This document shows, in pieces, positions 16,308 through 24,023 of a stretch of DNA of 64,000 nucleotides (within the stretch, counting starts at the first letter, position 1; the number at the start of each line of letters is the position of its first letter). Made by a program: the position numbers and the translations under genes. The stretch is from a virus: positions 21,560-85,559 of IMG/VR virus record IMGVR_UViG_3300032116_000102; one strand, 5' to 3'. The notes below the pieces were generated by a model. It was not told the origin of the DNA and searched no databases. It saw only the letters and a list, made by a program, of their open reading frames with translations.

Positions 16308-16337
16308 CAACGTAACTGAAGCTACAACTTAGAATAG

Positions 16338-16371
16338 GGGAGTGCTTCATTATTAAAGCATTCCCTTTTTT
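16338..16371 (+). terminator. Rho-independent terminator
   Basis: 10-bp stem GGGAGTGCTT/AAGCATTCCC (one G-T pair) followed by TTTTTT at 16366-16371. The next ATG is immediately downstream at 16372. Confidence 0.85.
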
Positions 16372-16548
16372 ATGGATGAGCGATCTCCTATCGCTGCTCT
16401 TAGGCAGCTTGATATCAATTACATCCTTTATGTAACAGAAAGAAATAACCCCAAATGTAAACAACCGGTGTCAGATGATTGGTTGCAGGGCTATCATCAA
16501 GCTGTAAAGGATCTTGCTTCTTACCTTGGCACAAACCACGCAACCTGA
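16372..16548 (+). CDS. Small hypothetical protein
   Basis: 58 residues beginning MDERSPIAALRQLD. Its second half overlaps the next gene in another frame. It starts right after the terminator U run and has no clear ribosome site. Confidence 0.45.
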   Translation: MDERSPIAALRQLDINYILYVTERNNPKCKQPVSDDWLQGYHQAVKDLASYLGTNHAT

Positions 16549-16939
16549 TACGCTTAACCAGGTTTATTCAGAAGCCTTTGAAGAGTTCAATAAAAAATTA
16601 CGTGCACCTGATGGGCTAACGGCTAAAGACCGTAGAGAATCCACCAAAGAAAAATCAGACTACATCAAACAAAACTTCAAACCAGAGGCTGATGTGCTTA
16701 AAGCCCCAGACAACAAATGGTCGGACTTTTTTCAGGAGTCCAAGAGCAAAGCAAAAGAACGCCTGCGTGAACACCTAGGCGATACCGTTAGCGAATTTGT
16801 TGACACCAACGTCTTGACTGGCAATGAATTTTTTGAGGTATTGCTTGAAGTGGTCTATGACAACTGGCAATACTACCAAAAAAATGCAAACGAAAATCAA
16901 GCTTTACTCAAGCTTTTGCAGAATGTAAATAACGATTAA
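16514..16939 (+). CDS. Hypothetical protein, non-ATG start
   Basis: Up to 141 residues, starting with TTG at 16514 (AGGA a few nt upstream) or a later TTG at 16526; no useful ATG exists. Lys/Glu-rich and helical, possible coiled coil. Followed by a strong terminator. The start is uncertain. Confidence 0.6.
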   Translation: MLLTLAQTTQPDTLNQVYSEAFEEFNKKLRAPDGLTAKDRRESTKEKSDYIKQNFKPEADVLKAPDNKWSDFFQESKSKAKERLREHLGDTVSEFVDTNVLTGNEFFEVLLEVVYDNWQYYQKNANENQALLKLLQNVNND

Positions 16940-16958
16940 TTACATTTGATGCGTATTT

Positions 16959-16986
16959 GCAGTGGCCGTAAGGTCACTGCTTTTTT
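16959..16986 (+). terminator. Rho-independent terminator
   Basis: 9-bp stem GCAGTGGCC/GGTCACTGC with GTAA loop and TTTTTT. Separates the early block from the virion-like gene at 17034. Confidence 0.88.
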
Positions 16987-17033
16987 ATGTCAAACATACT
17001 GAACCTAAAATAAAATCACGTAGCTAAAGACTA

Positions 17034-18353
17034 ATGCCTAACTATAGAGATCCAACGGACGAGAACTTATACCCCGTACATAAAGTTCAGACTTGTAGTG
17101 GGCGTCCATTAGAAGTAATTACTGCAAGTGGAAATAATGTTTACGTCCAGCCAGCTGGCATGGCAGGCGATGCTTTTGGACGTACTCGCGTATCAGCGCC
17201 TTTAACTTTATTTGATTCAAGCCATCGTTATAACGACAATGGTTTGTGGTCGACATCCAGTGGCACAGGGGCAACTTATGCATTTAATGCAAACGAAGGC
17301 CTTGTTGATCTCAATGTAACCACTGCATCTGGATCTGAAATCATCCGGGAAACAACTAAGGTTTGTTCATATCAACCAGGGAAATCCCTGTTGTTTATGT
17401 CAACCTTTGTCATGAATCCTGCAAAGGCAAACCTACGACAGCGAGTTGGTTACTACGGTGCTGCCAATGGCATGTACCTGGAAGTCAGTGGTACTACAGG
17501 ACCAGCCCTGGTCGAACGTAGCTCAGTAAGCGGAAGCGTTAATGAGACACGGGTGCTACAAGCCAACTGGAATATTGACAAACTGGATGGCAACGGACCA
17601 TCTGATTTTACCCTTGATATCAGCAAGGCGCAAATCCTTTGGTTTGATATTGAATGGCTTGGTCTTGGTACTGTGCGTGCAGGGTTTGTAATCAATGGTT
17701 CATTTATTCACTGCCATTCATTCCATCACGCCAACTTAATTACATCCACCTATATAACAACGGCATCGTTGCCGTTGCGTTATGAAATTACCAATGTAGG
17801 TACTACGGCAAGCAGTAGTACCTTAAAGCAAGTCTGCTCAACCGTACTGTCGGAAGGCGGCTATGAACTGCGTGGTGCACAGTCTGCAATCGGAACTCCA
17901 GTTGCCTCTCCGCGTGATTTGACAAACGCTTCTACTGAGTATCCTGTCATCTCTATCCGCCTTAAATCAACCCGTCTTGACGCAATTGTCATCTTGACTG
18001 CGTTGTCAATTATGGGTATCACCAATAACGCAAACTACAACTGGAAAGTGATTGTTGGTGGTACAACCTCAGCTGGTTCATGGGATACCACGGGAACTAA
18101 TTCATCCGTTGAATACAACATCACTGGTACATCCTTTACGATTGGTACAGGACGCATCCTGGCCAGTGGTTTTGCCACCGGTTCCAACCAAGGGTCGACT
18201 GTTATTGACATCTTGAAAGAAGCATTGTTTTCATTCCAGCTAGAGCGTAATGGTCTGACTGGTACGCCCATAGAATTAACTTTGGCGTGCAGTACTGCAC
18301 AAGCTGGTTCTGACATCCTTGCCTCTATGGACTGGGAAGAGATCAGTCGTTAG
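17034..18353 (+). CDS. Virion-like structural protein
   Basis: 439 residues, Ser/Thr/Gly-rich and beta-strand-rich, few charges. The early block DAFGRTRVSAPLTLFDS followed by beta-sandwich-like text recurs in phage and large-virus structural proteins of unknown position. AT-rich leader with TAAAATAAAATC may act as a -10 region. Probably a capsid-decorating or tail protein. Confidence 0.7.
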   Translation: MPNYRDPTDENLYPVHKVQTCSGRPLEVITASGNNVYVQPAGMAGDAFGRTRVSAPLTLFDSSHRYNDNGLWSTSSGTGATYAFNANEGLVDLNVTTASGSEIIRETTKVCSYQPGKSLLFMSTFVMNPAKANLRQRVGYYGAANGMYLEVSGTTGPALVERSSVSGSVNETRVLQANWNIDKLDGNGPSDFTLDISKAQILWFDIEWLGLGTVRAGFVINGSFIHCHSFHHANLITSTYITTASLPLRYEITNVGTTASSSTLKQVCSTVLSEGGYELRGAQSAIGTPVASPRDLTNASTEYPVISIRLKSTRLDAIVILTALSIMGITNNANYNWKVIVGGTTSAGSWDTTGTNSSVEYNITGTSFTIGTGRILASGFATGSNQGSTVIDILKEALFSFQLERNGLTGTPIELTLACSTAQAGSDILASMDWEEISR

Positions 18354-18405
18354 CATGAAATTGTGTAATTAGTTCCCGTTACAATAGAATTACTGCTAAA
18401 AAATT

Positions 18406-18957
18406 ATGTATACTCCTGGTCCTCAAACGGTTCCTATCCCACAAACCCCTGGACCTGAAGCGTTGCCTGAACCCCAGGCTAAGCCAAAAGGTCCGGCGCG
18501 TTCAAAGAATGGTGATGTTGGGGCCTTCATCCAGCAGTGCATCTCCCTCTGCTCCTACCTCAAGGAACTTCAGACACAATCCCATCTGATTCACTTGAAC
18601 TACGAGGGGCCGAACTTCCTCGGGGTGCATGCCTTCCTTGGAGATCAGTACGAAGCTCATCTGACTCAATTCGATACGTTGGCTGAATTCATCAGGTCGA
18701 TGGATTACCTGATGCCAATGTGCGCCAGGGGTTTGGCTGATGCCGGCCCTGGTATCCAACACGTTACCAGCTACAAGGGAACCGATCAACTCACCACGTA
18801 CTACAAGAACCTGGAGGAGCTGGGCATGAAGACCAAAAAGCTGGAGCCCATTGCCGCCAAGGTGGGTGCCATTGATATCCAGAACTACATGGCTGACCTC
18901 TGTGGTCAAGCCTTTAAGGCCGCTTGGTTCGTTAAGGCTACGTTGCGGAATGGTTGA
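18406..18957 (+). CDS. Dps-like ferritin protein
   Basis: 183 residues: a Pro-rich tail (1-35) then a four-helix domain. Residues H63, H75, D90 and E94 have the spacing of the Dps intersubunit ferroxidase site (12, 15 and 4 residues, as H51/H63/D78/E82 in E. coli Dps). The surrounding text (EGPNFLGVHAF, TLAEFIRSMD) matches the family. Dps oxidises iron and shields DNA from peroxide. Start overlaps nothing; the stop overlaps the next ATG. Seen: residue spacing. Inferred: iron-oxidation activity. Confidence 0.8.
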   Translation: MYTPGPQTVPIPQTPGPEALPEPQAKPKGPARSKNGDVGAFIQQCISLCSYLKELQTQSHLIHLNYEGPNFLGVHAFLGDQYEAHLTQFDTLAEFIRSMDYLMPMCARGLADAGPGIQHVTSYKGTDQLTTYYKNLEELGMKTKKLEPIAAKVGAIDIQNYMADLCGQAFKAAWFVKATLRNG

Positions 18958-19538
18958 TGGAATTTTTTAATGAAGAATCACTAGCCAATCTTCCTGTTGA
19001 TTACGGTGATATTGCAATGACGCGTGGACAAGCGCGTCAAATCATTGATCGGTTTGCCCAGGAAGCTGTTAAGAAAAACATCACGCCAGATGCTTTGTAT
19101 GATGGTCTTTATTACTTAGGACAAGTTGGACAAAGTCCTGACTTTTCTCGTAGCATGATTCGCAACACGTTAAAGAGTCCTATGGGATCTTTAGTTGTGG
19201 AAAATCCTGGGCTTGCATCTCAAGTTGTTGGTCAATTTGGGGGGATGCTTCAAGCCGGTGGTGTTAATCCAGCCTTAGCTGGTAAACATATGGGATTAAT
19301 TGGAAGCCTTTTACAAGAAGCAAAAAAAGATAATCTACTCCGTTCAAACGTAACAACTGAAGAGGTTCGTAAAGAAATTCAACAACCTATGCACGGTGCC
19401 TTGCAAGACTGGTTAAAAGCAAATCAAAAAAACTCTGCAGTTGCTGATGTTTTATTAAAGTCTCGTTTCGGTGCTGCAAACATCGGTGCAGCAGCAGCAA
19501 CTAAGTTTGACCTACCACGTCTTGCTGTTGATTTTTAA
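18957..19538 (+). CDS. Hypothetical protein
   Basis: 193 residues from the ATG overlapping the Dps-like stop. Helical, Gly/Ala-rich, with GQARQIIDRFAQEAVKK. Located between a Dps-like gene and a kinase-like gene; possibly virion-associated. Not recognised. Confidence 0.65.
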   Translation: MEFFNEESLANLPVDYGDIAMTRGQARQIIDRFAQEAVKKNITPDALYDGLYYLGQVGQSPDFSRSMIRNTLKSPMGSLVVENPGLASQVVGQFGGMLQAGGVNPALAGKHMGLIGSLLQEAKKDNLLRSNVTTEEVRKEIQQPMHGALQDWLKANQKNSAVADVLLKSRFGAANIGAAAATKFDLPRLAVDF

Positions 19539-19553
19539 TTAAGGAGTAAATAA

Positions 19554-21548
19554 ATGGCTGGCTTTGAAACACGTGCAATTTGGGGTTCTGATCCGGGACT
19601 CGTATCAGATCGTTTCCGCTACACAGGTGTAAGTGTTCCGCTTCTTGATGAAGAAGCAATTAAACGTATCCAAGAAGGTGCCAAGGAGTTGGAAAAAACA
19701 CCTTTTGCGCCTGCGGAAGATTACCCTGCAATTTCGGAACTCCAGTCACGCGGTCAAGTAGGACTGCCTAGCCCTTCTGAAATTATTGCAATACAAGATA
19801 TTAACCGTCTCAAAGCGTTTGAAGATGTAATAAACCAACGACAACAACCTGTAGTTCCTTCTTCTCTTAATACAAACCAGCTAAACCTCGAGGGAACTAA
19901 TCCATTTGAACCTGGGCGTCAGGCAGCGGAGAAAGAATGGAAACGGCGCATTGATGCAGGTGAACCAGAAGGATCTGTTTTTGATCGCTTAATGAGCGTT
20001 CGCGATAAAGCCATAGAGTGGGACGCAATGAAACAAGGCGCTCTTCAACCAGGGCGTATTGCAGGAATTAAACCAGAACCCAGAAACCTAAATGTTTATA
20101 GCGGTTCGCAGCCAGGGAGTCCCTTTGATAACATGCGGACTTCTCAAGTAGAAGCCGCGCTTAATCAACAAAAAGCAATCTCTGCTGCAGAAAATAATCC
20201 CAATGTTTTCCAGCAACTACTAAATGAAGTCGGCAAAGAACTAAAAGGTGCTGGTTCTGGTATTAAAGAACTTGGGCGCATGGCAGCTGACGTTGTTGTG
20301 CCAAATAGAAATAAAGTTCCTGACTACATGCTCGATGTAGTAGAAACACCTGAATTTATAGAAGCAAAAAAACAACTTAAATTCTTTGGTTCGCTTCCAG
20401 GGGAATCAATTGCTCCTGGTGTTCTTTCTGAAAAACAAAGTCGCTGGCTTGTTGATAACAGACGTACTCCTGTTGTTGGTGGTGGTGCTTTTGGCGCTGT
20501 AATGGTGCCTGAACGCAGCGGAAAGGCATTTAAAGTACAAGAAGGTCAAAGCAAACGATTCCTAGAAAATGAAATTGAAATGGCTTTGCGGACGGCGGAG
20601 CTTGGCCTTGGCCCTCAGGTTCATGCCGCTACTCTTCAGCCAACAGGTAAACCACTTTCTCACTTAGGCAGTTCTGATCCCGAAGGAGAGGCTTATCGTG
20701 CAATCGTGCGGACAGAAGCTGTACCTCATCGCAAATTCAAAGATCTATCTCCCGAAGAACAGCAGTTTTTAGAGCTGGAAAAATTTAAATTAAACGAAGG
20801 TTTATATCGAGGTGGTGTTGAAAATAGGGACAGTCACTTTGAAAACATTTTATTAAATGATGCAACTAAAAAAGCAGTACAAGTAGACTCGGGCTTGGCT
20901 CGTGAGTATGACGCATTTAATGAAGAGCATCTGCAAAATCGTCTTAGAAATATTGTCTACGGTTTAGAAACCGTAGGTCTTAAAGAAGTTGCACGTGATA
21001 CCAGTGAACTTGGTAATGCTTTAATTGATGAAGCCTGGAAAACAAAAACTCCTGAGTTATACGCTGAAGTAGAAAACTTCTTCAACAGAAGTGGAAATAT
21101 CTTAATGAGTCAATCCAGGCCTCTTGCAAAAGCTGTGCCTCCCGCAATTAAAGGAACCAATAAAATCCCTATGTTAAAAACAGGAACAGCTGCTATTGGT
21201 GTAGATGCTCTTCTTGGTTATGCTCTTGGGCAACCCAAAGAACAGGCGGTAGTTGATGCTGTTACCGCACCAATTAGCGCTGATGCAATTGGCGGAATAC
21301 CATTAGCTTCCATTGAACGCCTTGGTCCCAGGGGGGAATTTGTTGATACGCGCACAAATACAGTCCTCAATCCACAAGGTCGTTACACCAACACTGGTAT
21401 TGCAATTAAAGGCGGTAAACCAATCATTGTTCCCCGTGGTTCCGTTGCAGGTGAAGGCAATATCCTGACGCAAGGCGCTGGGGTTCTTCGTAATGCAGCC
21501 AATGTCTGGAAGCAACGTTTAGGTGCATTGGGTATCTTTGGACGTTAA
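19554..21548 (+). CDS. Large protein with a protein-kinase-like domain
   Basis: 664 residues, good ribosome site AAGGAG. Residues 1-290 are low-complexity or extended. Residues 305-460 carry kinase landmarks in order: Gly loop VGGGAFGAV (308-316), Lys in AFKV (K327), candidate Glu in NEIEMA, catalytic RD-N (R425, D426, N431; Asn at D+5 as in HRDxxxxN), and DSG in place of DFG (D445). The C-terminal 150 residues are Gly/Ala-rich. No phage-encoded kinase family I know has this layout. It may be injected with the virion; that is inference. Confidence 0.65.
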   Translation: MAGFETRAIWGSDPGLVSDRFRYTGVSVPLLDEEAIKRIQEGAKELEKTPFAPAEDYPAISELQSRGQVGLPSPSEIIAIQDINRLKAFEDVINQRQQPVVPSSLNTNQLNLEGTNPFEPGRQAAEKEWKRRIDAGEPEGSVFDRLMSVRDKAIEWDAMKQGALQPGRIAGIKPEPRNLNVYSGSQPGSPFDNMRTSQVEAALNQQKAISAAENNPNVFQQLLNEVGKELKGAGSGIKELGRMAADVVVPNRNKVPDYMLDVVETPEFIEAKKQLKFFGSLPGESIAPGVLSEKQSRWLVDNRRTPVVGGGAFGAVMVPERSGKAFKVQEGQSKRFLENEIEMALRTAELGLGPQVHAATLQPTGKPLSHLGSSDPEGEAYRAIVRTEAVPHRKFKDLSPEEQQFLELEKFKLNEGLYRGGVENRDSHFENILLNDATKKAVQVDSGLAREYDAFNEEHLQNRLRNIVYGLETVGLKEVARDTSELGNALIDEAWKTKTPELYAEVENFFNRSGNILMSQSRPLAKAVPPAIKGTNKIPMLKTGTAAIGVDALLGYALGQPKEQAVVDAVTAPISADAIGGIPLASIERLGPRGEFVDTRTNTVLNPQGRYTNTGIAIKGGKPIIVPRGSVAGEGNILTQGAGVLRNAANVWKQRLGALGIFGR

Positions 21549-21799
21549 CTAACCCAGTGCTCAAGCCTGTGGCAGTTGCAGCAAAGCGGGATGCATTTCT
21601 CGATCTCTTGCTCGACCCTGCTCCAGGCGTAGCCATGATTCACCATGCTTGAGATGTTGTTATCCTTATCACCTACGTGGTGGAACTCAAGGACACGGTG
21701 ATCATCCAACCCACACTGCTTGCACTCCAAAGTCTTCTTGTACTCCAGAAGCTTTTGTCGGTTTTTATCGATACGTTTTTTGGCATCAACCCAAGCCAC
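21545..21799 (-). CDS. Small HNH endonuclease
   Basis: 84 residues, GTG start at 21799. CKQCG, then LEFHHVGDKDNNISSM, then CCNCHRLEH: the compact HNH family with two zinc-binding cysteine pairs. The 3' end overlaps the kinase-like gene by 4 nt. Probably a free-standing homing-type nuclease next to tRNA-Pro. Confidence 0.85.
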   Translation of the reverse strand: MAWVDAKKRIDKNRQKLLEYKKTLECKQCGLDDHRVLEFHHVGDKDNNISSMVNHGYAWSRVEQEIEKCIPLCCNCHRLEHWVS

Positions 21800-21828
21800 G
21801 TATAGTTTTTTGTCAGACGTACATATAA

Positions 21829-21849
21829 TTTATCAGTATTCTTGATAAA
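21829..21849. repeat. Perfect inverted repeat between HNH gene and tRNA-Pro
   Basis: TTTATCA GTATTCT TGATAAA: 7-bp perfect arms with a 7-nt spacer. It could be a hairpin ending the tRNA transcript or an operator for the HNH gene. Confidence 0.4.
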
Positions 21850-21874
21850 CGCAATTTATTAGGATTCTCGATAA

Positions 21875-21948
21875 TCGGAGATGCAGGATTTGAACCTGCG
21901 ACCCATTGCTCCCAAAGCAATTGCGCTACCAAGCTGCGCTAATCCCCG
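21875..21948 (-). tRNA. tRNA-Pro (anticodon UGG)
   Basis: On the minus strand: acceptor CGGGGAT/ATCTCCG, D-arm with GCGC stem and TTGG loop, anticodon stem ATTGC/GCAAT with loop TTTGGGA (anticodon UGG), T-arm GCAGG TTCAAAT CCTGC. No CCA encoded. UGG reads most proline codons, so the phage may supplement proline decoding. Confidence 0.93.
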
Positions 21949-22214
21949 TTAAAGGGCAAGGATGTCCGCCTACGATGAGCGACTTGGCAGCTTATGCTGA
22001 AGCTAGTTTCGCCATTTTACGATGCGGCCGAGGGGATCCTTCGTTTAATGCAACGTTCCTTGTTGCACCCTTGATAATAGATGGAGCAAGTGTGATACAC
22101 CTCAAGGATGTAACAGGGACTTGCCCTCTATCTCAACCAGGGAAGGTGACCCGCAACCAACGACGGACCTCAGAACTGGCTGACTGCCCCATCGAAAAGA
22201 GAGGGGGAACGCAA
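21949..22214. other. Non-coding stretch between tRNA-Pro and the 22215 gene
   Basis: 266 nt with no convincing gene on either strand. The plus-strand frame 21906-22253 runs across the tRNA and has no gene-like composition. Confidence 0.4.
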
Positions 22215-22850
22215 TTATTCTACATGCTTCACTTCGTACATGTAATGGTCTGAGGTCTCCAGCTTCCTTTTGTTTTCAACGGAGTACACTGTCATGTCAA
22301 TCTCATATCCTGGGTTCTCCTTGATTCGATTGAAGGTCCAGGCATTGTCGTACCAGATGATTCGGTTATTGGGATACGCGTAGTAATTACCGCTCTCCAT
22401 CTTGAAGAGGTGCGCACATTTATGCTCAGGCGTCTCTGAGAAACTAAAGTCGGTGGTACCCTTATTCTCCCATGACCAGTCAAGGGTAAACATGTAAGCC
22501 CCAAGAGCTTTCTCGCCGTTGGGTTTGATCAACTCCGCCTGCAAGCCAGCGAGGCGAGCCCGTTTCTGCACATCAATATAAGGGGAGAAACAATCCCAAT
22601 ACATCACATCTTCCAGCGGTTCGATGGGTGCATCAGGCTTCCAGCAGAAGGCATGCAGTGGGCGCCGTGTCCAATTCACACCGTTCTCAAGGAATGCTTC
22701 AAAGAGGGGCACACGCTTTTCAATGCTGGCAACAGAGTGCACGTCACATTTTGTTACTTCGCCGTGACCCTGCTTGTGGTTGTAGAGAAACTCATTACGG
22801 ATGTAGCAAGACCAATCGGGAAGATTGTGATTCAAATACGCCACGCACAA
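22215..22850 (-). CDS. Conserved phage hypothetical protein
   Basis: 211 residues beginning MCVAYLNHNLPDWSCYIRNE, with KCDVHSVASIEKRVPLFEA and WKPDAP blocks. The beta-rich layout with many aromatics recurs in phage genomes, as I remember it; the function is not known. A rho-independent terminator lies just upstream of the start, so the gene is transcribed separately or by regulated read-through. Confidence 0.7.
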   Translation of the reverse strand: MCVAYLNHNLPDWSCYIRNEFLYNHKQGHGEVTKCDVHSVASIEKRVPLFEAFLENGVNWTRRPLHAFCWKPDAPIEPLEDVMYWDCFSPYIDVQKRARLAGLQAELIKPNGEKALGAYMFTLDWSWENKGTTDFSFSETPEHKCAHLFKMESGNYYAYPNNRIIWYDNAWTFNRIKENPGYEIDMTVYSVENKRKLETSDHYMYEVKHVE

Positions 22851-22874
22851 AAAATCCCGGTTGTTATACCGGGA
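22848..22874 (-). terminator. Terminator or attenuator upstream of the 22215 gene
   Basis: On the minus strand ATCCCGG TATAACAA CCGGGAT followed by TTTTT; the start codon of the next gene lies at the end of the U tract. Transcripts from the DUF5872-like genes and the structured region at 22896-22967 would stop here or read through, so attenuation is possible. Confidence 0.7.
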
Positions 22875-22895
22875 TCATAACTTCCTTCTCGCTCA

Positions 22896-22967
22896 ACCGC
22901 TGTAAGCACCACGTTCGTAACGTGGAAGGGGTTTCGACTATTACCCCTAGAGCGGTATTGCTCCGCT
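22896..22967. ncRNA. Structured RNA candidate: three-way junction with an alternative hairpin
   Basis: Closing helix ACCGCT (22896-22901) with AGCGGT (22951-22956) encloses two hairpins: CCACG TTCGTAA CGTGG (22909-22925) and AGGGG...CCCCT (22927-22948). The AGCGGT strand can instead pair with CCGCT at 22963-22967, so two exclusive folds exist. Read on the plus strand, one arm looks like an anticodon arm (CGU) and the other like a T-arm, with no D-arm, like a degenerate tRNA. Read on the minus strand, it precedes a terminator and a gene, like a riboswitch. I do not recognise a known class. Confidence 0.45.
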
Positions 22968-22976
22968 GTCAGGATA

Positions 22977-23177
22977 TCATGACTTTGATTGTTTGTAACG
23001 CCGGGCTGCACGACCAGCTAATTTTGCTTTCTGGGTGTTCGGTACAAATTGCTTGCCCTCGCGACTAGCGGCGCGTTTCTTTTGGTCTGTCTCCGCACGT
23101 TCTTCTGGGGATAAGGAGGCCCAGGCGCTCTCTGGTAGGTATCGCTTGGTGTATCCCTTTTGAATTGCTTTATCCAT
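22977..23177 (-). CDS. DUF5872-like protein, C-terminal module
   Basis: 66 residues with YLPESAWASLSPEERAETD then KKRAASREGKQFVPNT: the second module of DUF5872-type small basic phage and giant-virus proteins. Its start abuts the neighbouring gene that carries the first module. Basic and probably nucleic-acid-binding; function unknown. Confidence 0.7.
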   Translation of the reverse strand: MDKAIQKGYTKRYLPESAWASLSPEERAETDQKKRAASREGKQFVPNTQKAKLAGRAARRYKQSKS

Positions 23178-23458
23178 TACTTTGAATCTTTGTATTTCTG
23201 CGCAGCAGACTTAGCTTGTTTCCTTTTTTCATACTCATCTTTCGTCATCCAAGATTCACGGCCCCACTTCTCTAAAGACTTTTGCTTCTCTCCTTTGCCG
23301 CCTTTGTATCCGCCACCAGCTTTTTTATACTCCTGAGCTACAAGCTGAGCCTTACGCCCGGACCATTGACCTGGTTTCCCTCCACGAGAGCCAGACATTA
23401 CGCGATCTTTGATGCGTTCGCGCAACTCTGGTTTGGTATATTTATTCTCCTGAGACAT
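23177..23458 (-). CDS. DUF5872-like protein, N-terminal module
   Basis: 93 residues with YTKPELRERIKDRVMSG, GGKPGQWSGRKAQLVAQEY and GGGYKGG: the first module of DUF5872. Usually both modules are in one protein, as I remember the family; here they are two adjacent genes sharing one base. Confidence 0.7.
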   Translation of the reverse strand: MSQENKYTKPELRERIKDRVMSGSRGGKPGQWSGRKAQLVAQEYKKAGGGYKGGKGEKQKSLEKWGRESWMTKDEYEKRKQAKSAAQKYKDSK

Positions 23459-23618
23459 CAGGATTATCTTTACGTTCTTTTAGTATTTTAGCCCACTTGC
23501 ACTCCTTAGCATTTACCGCCCAGTTCGCAGGCGGATTAGGGATTAATTTTTCTAAATCCCAAAAATATTTTTGGAGGCGATCAGCCTCCGTTAAACGATG
23601 ACGCTCTGGCTTAGCCAA
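23442..23618 (-). CDS. Small hypothetical protein (start uncertain)
   Basis: About 58 residues from a TTG at 23618, or up to 83 from an ATG at 23693 that overlaps the neighbour more deeply. Core: KYFWDLEKLIPNPPANWAVN. The overlap with the previous gene's end suggests coupling. Confidence 0.5.
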   Translation of the reverse strand: MAKPERHRLTEADRLQKYFWDLEKLIPNPPANWAVNAKECKWAKILKERKDNPDVSGE

Positions 23619-23832
23619 GATCTTGGGGTGAAGGTAAGTTACCTGTCTTTGATTTAGAGCCAAAGCGCTGCATAATCTCATCCATTGATTCAATACTTTC
23701 GCAACGAACCAAAAGATCGGAGAGTGTTGCGATGGTCATCGAATGTTCCGACCGCGATGCAAACGCCAGTGCATCACGCAGATGGTGAATTGCTTGCTCC
23801 ACTGATTCCTTGACTTGAGTCGAGAGAGACAT
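23611..23832 (-). CDS. Small hypothetical protein
   Basis: 73 residues from the ATG at 23832 (GGAAG upstream); a start at 23877 is possible. Helical: VKESVEQAIHHLRDALAFAS. Not recognised. Confidence 0.55.
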   Translation of the reverse strand: MSLSTQVKESVEQAIHHLRDALAFASRSEHSMTIATLSDLLVRCESIESMDEIMQRFGSKSKTGNLPSPQDLG

Positions 23833-23980
23833 CTGAGCTTCCGTTGGTTGTTTGGTCAGTATAAACGTTGTTGTCATTGGCTTGCCTCGATAGCAATAAA
23901 CTTTCCAAAAGCTTGTTGTGGTTTGCGACCAGGGTTTTGCCCTCTTCTATCGCTTGGATATAGTCTGGCAGTTTTTCCAT
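23774..23980 (-). CDS. Small hypothetical protein
   Basis: 68 residues: helical N-terminus (MEKLPDYIQAIEEGKTLVAN) and a Ser/Asn-rich tail. Overlaps the next gene by 59 nt. Confidence 0.45.
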   Translation of the reverse strand: MEKLPDYIQAIEEGKTLVANHNKLLESLLLSRQANDNNVYTDQTTNGSSDVSLDSSQGISGASNSPSA

Positions 23981-24023
23981 TTAGATCAAATACGGAGAAC
24001 TCGAATGAACAGTGCGGTTTACT

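Noticed and set aside
21906-22253. 115-residue plus-strand frame
   Set aside because: Crosses tRNA-Pro antisense and has no gene-like composition.
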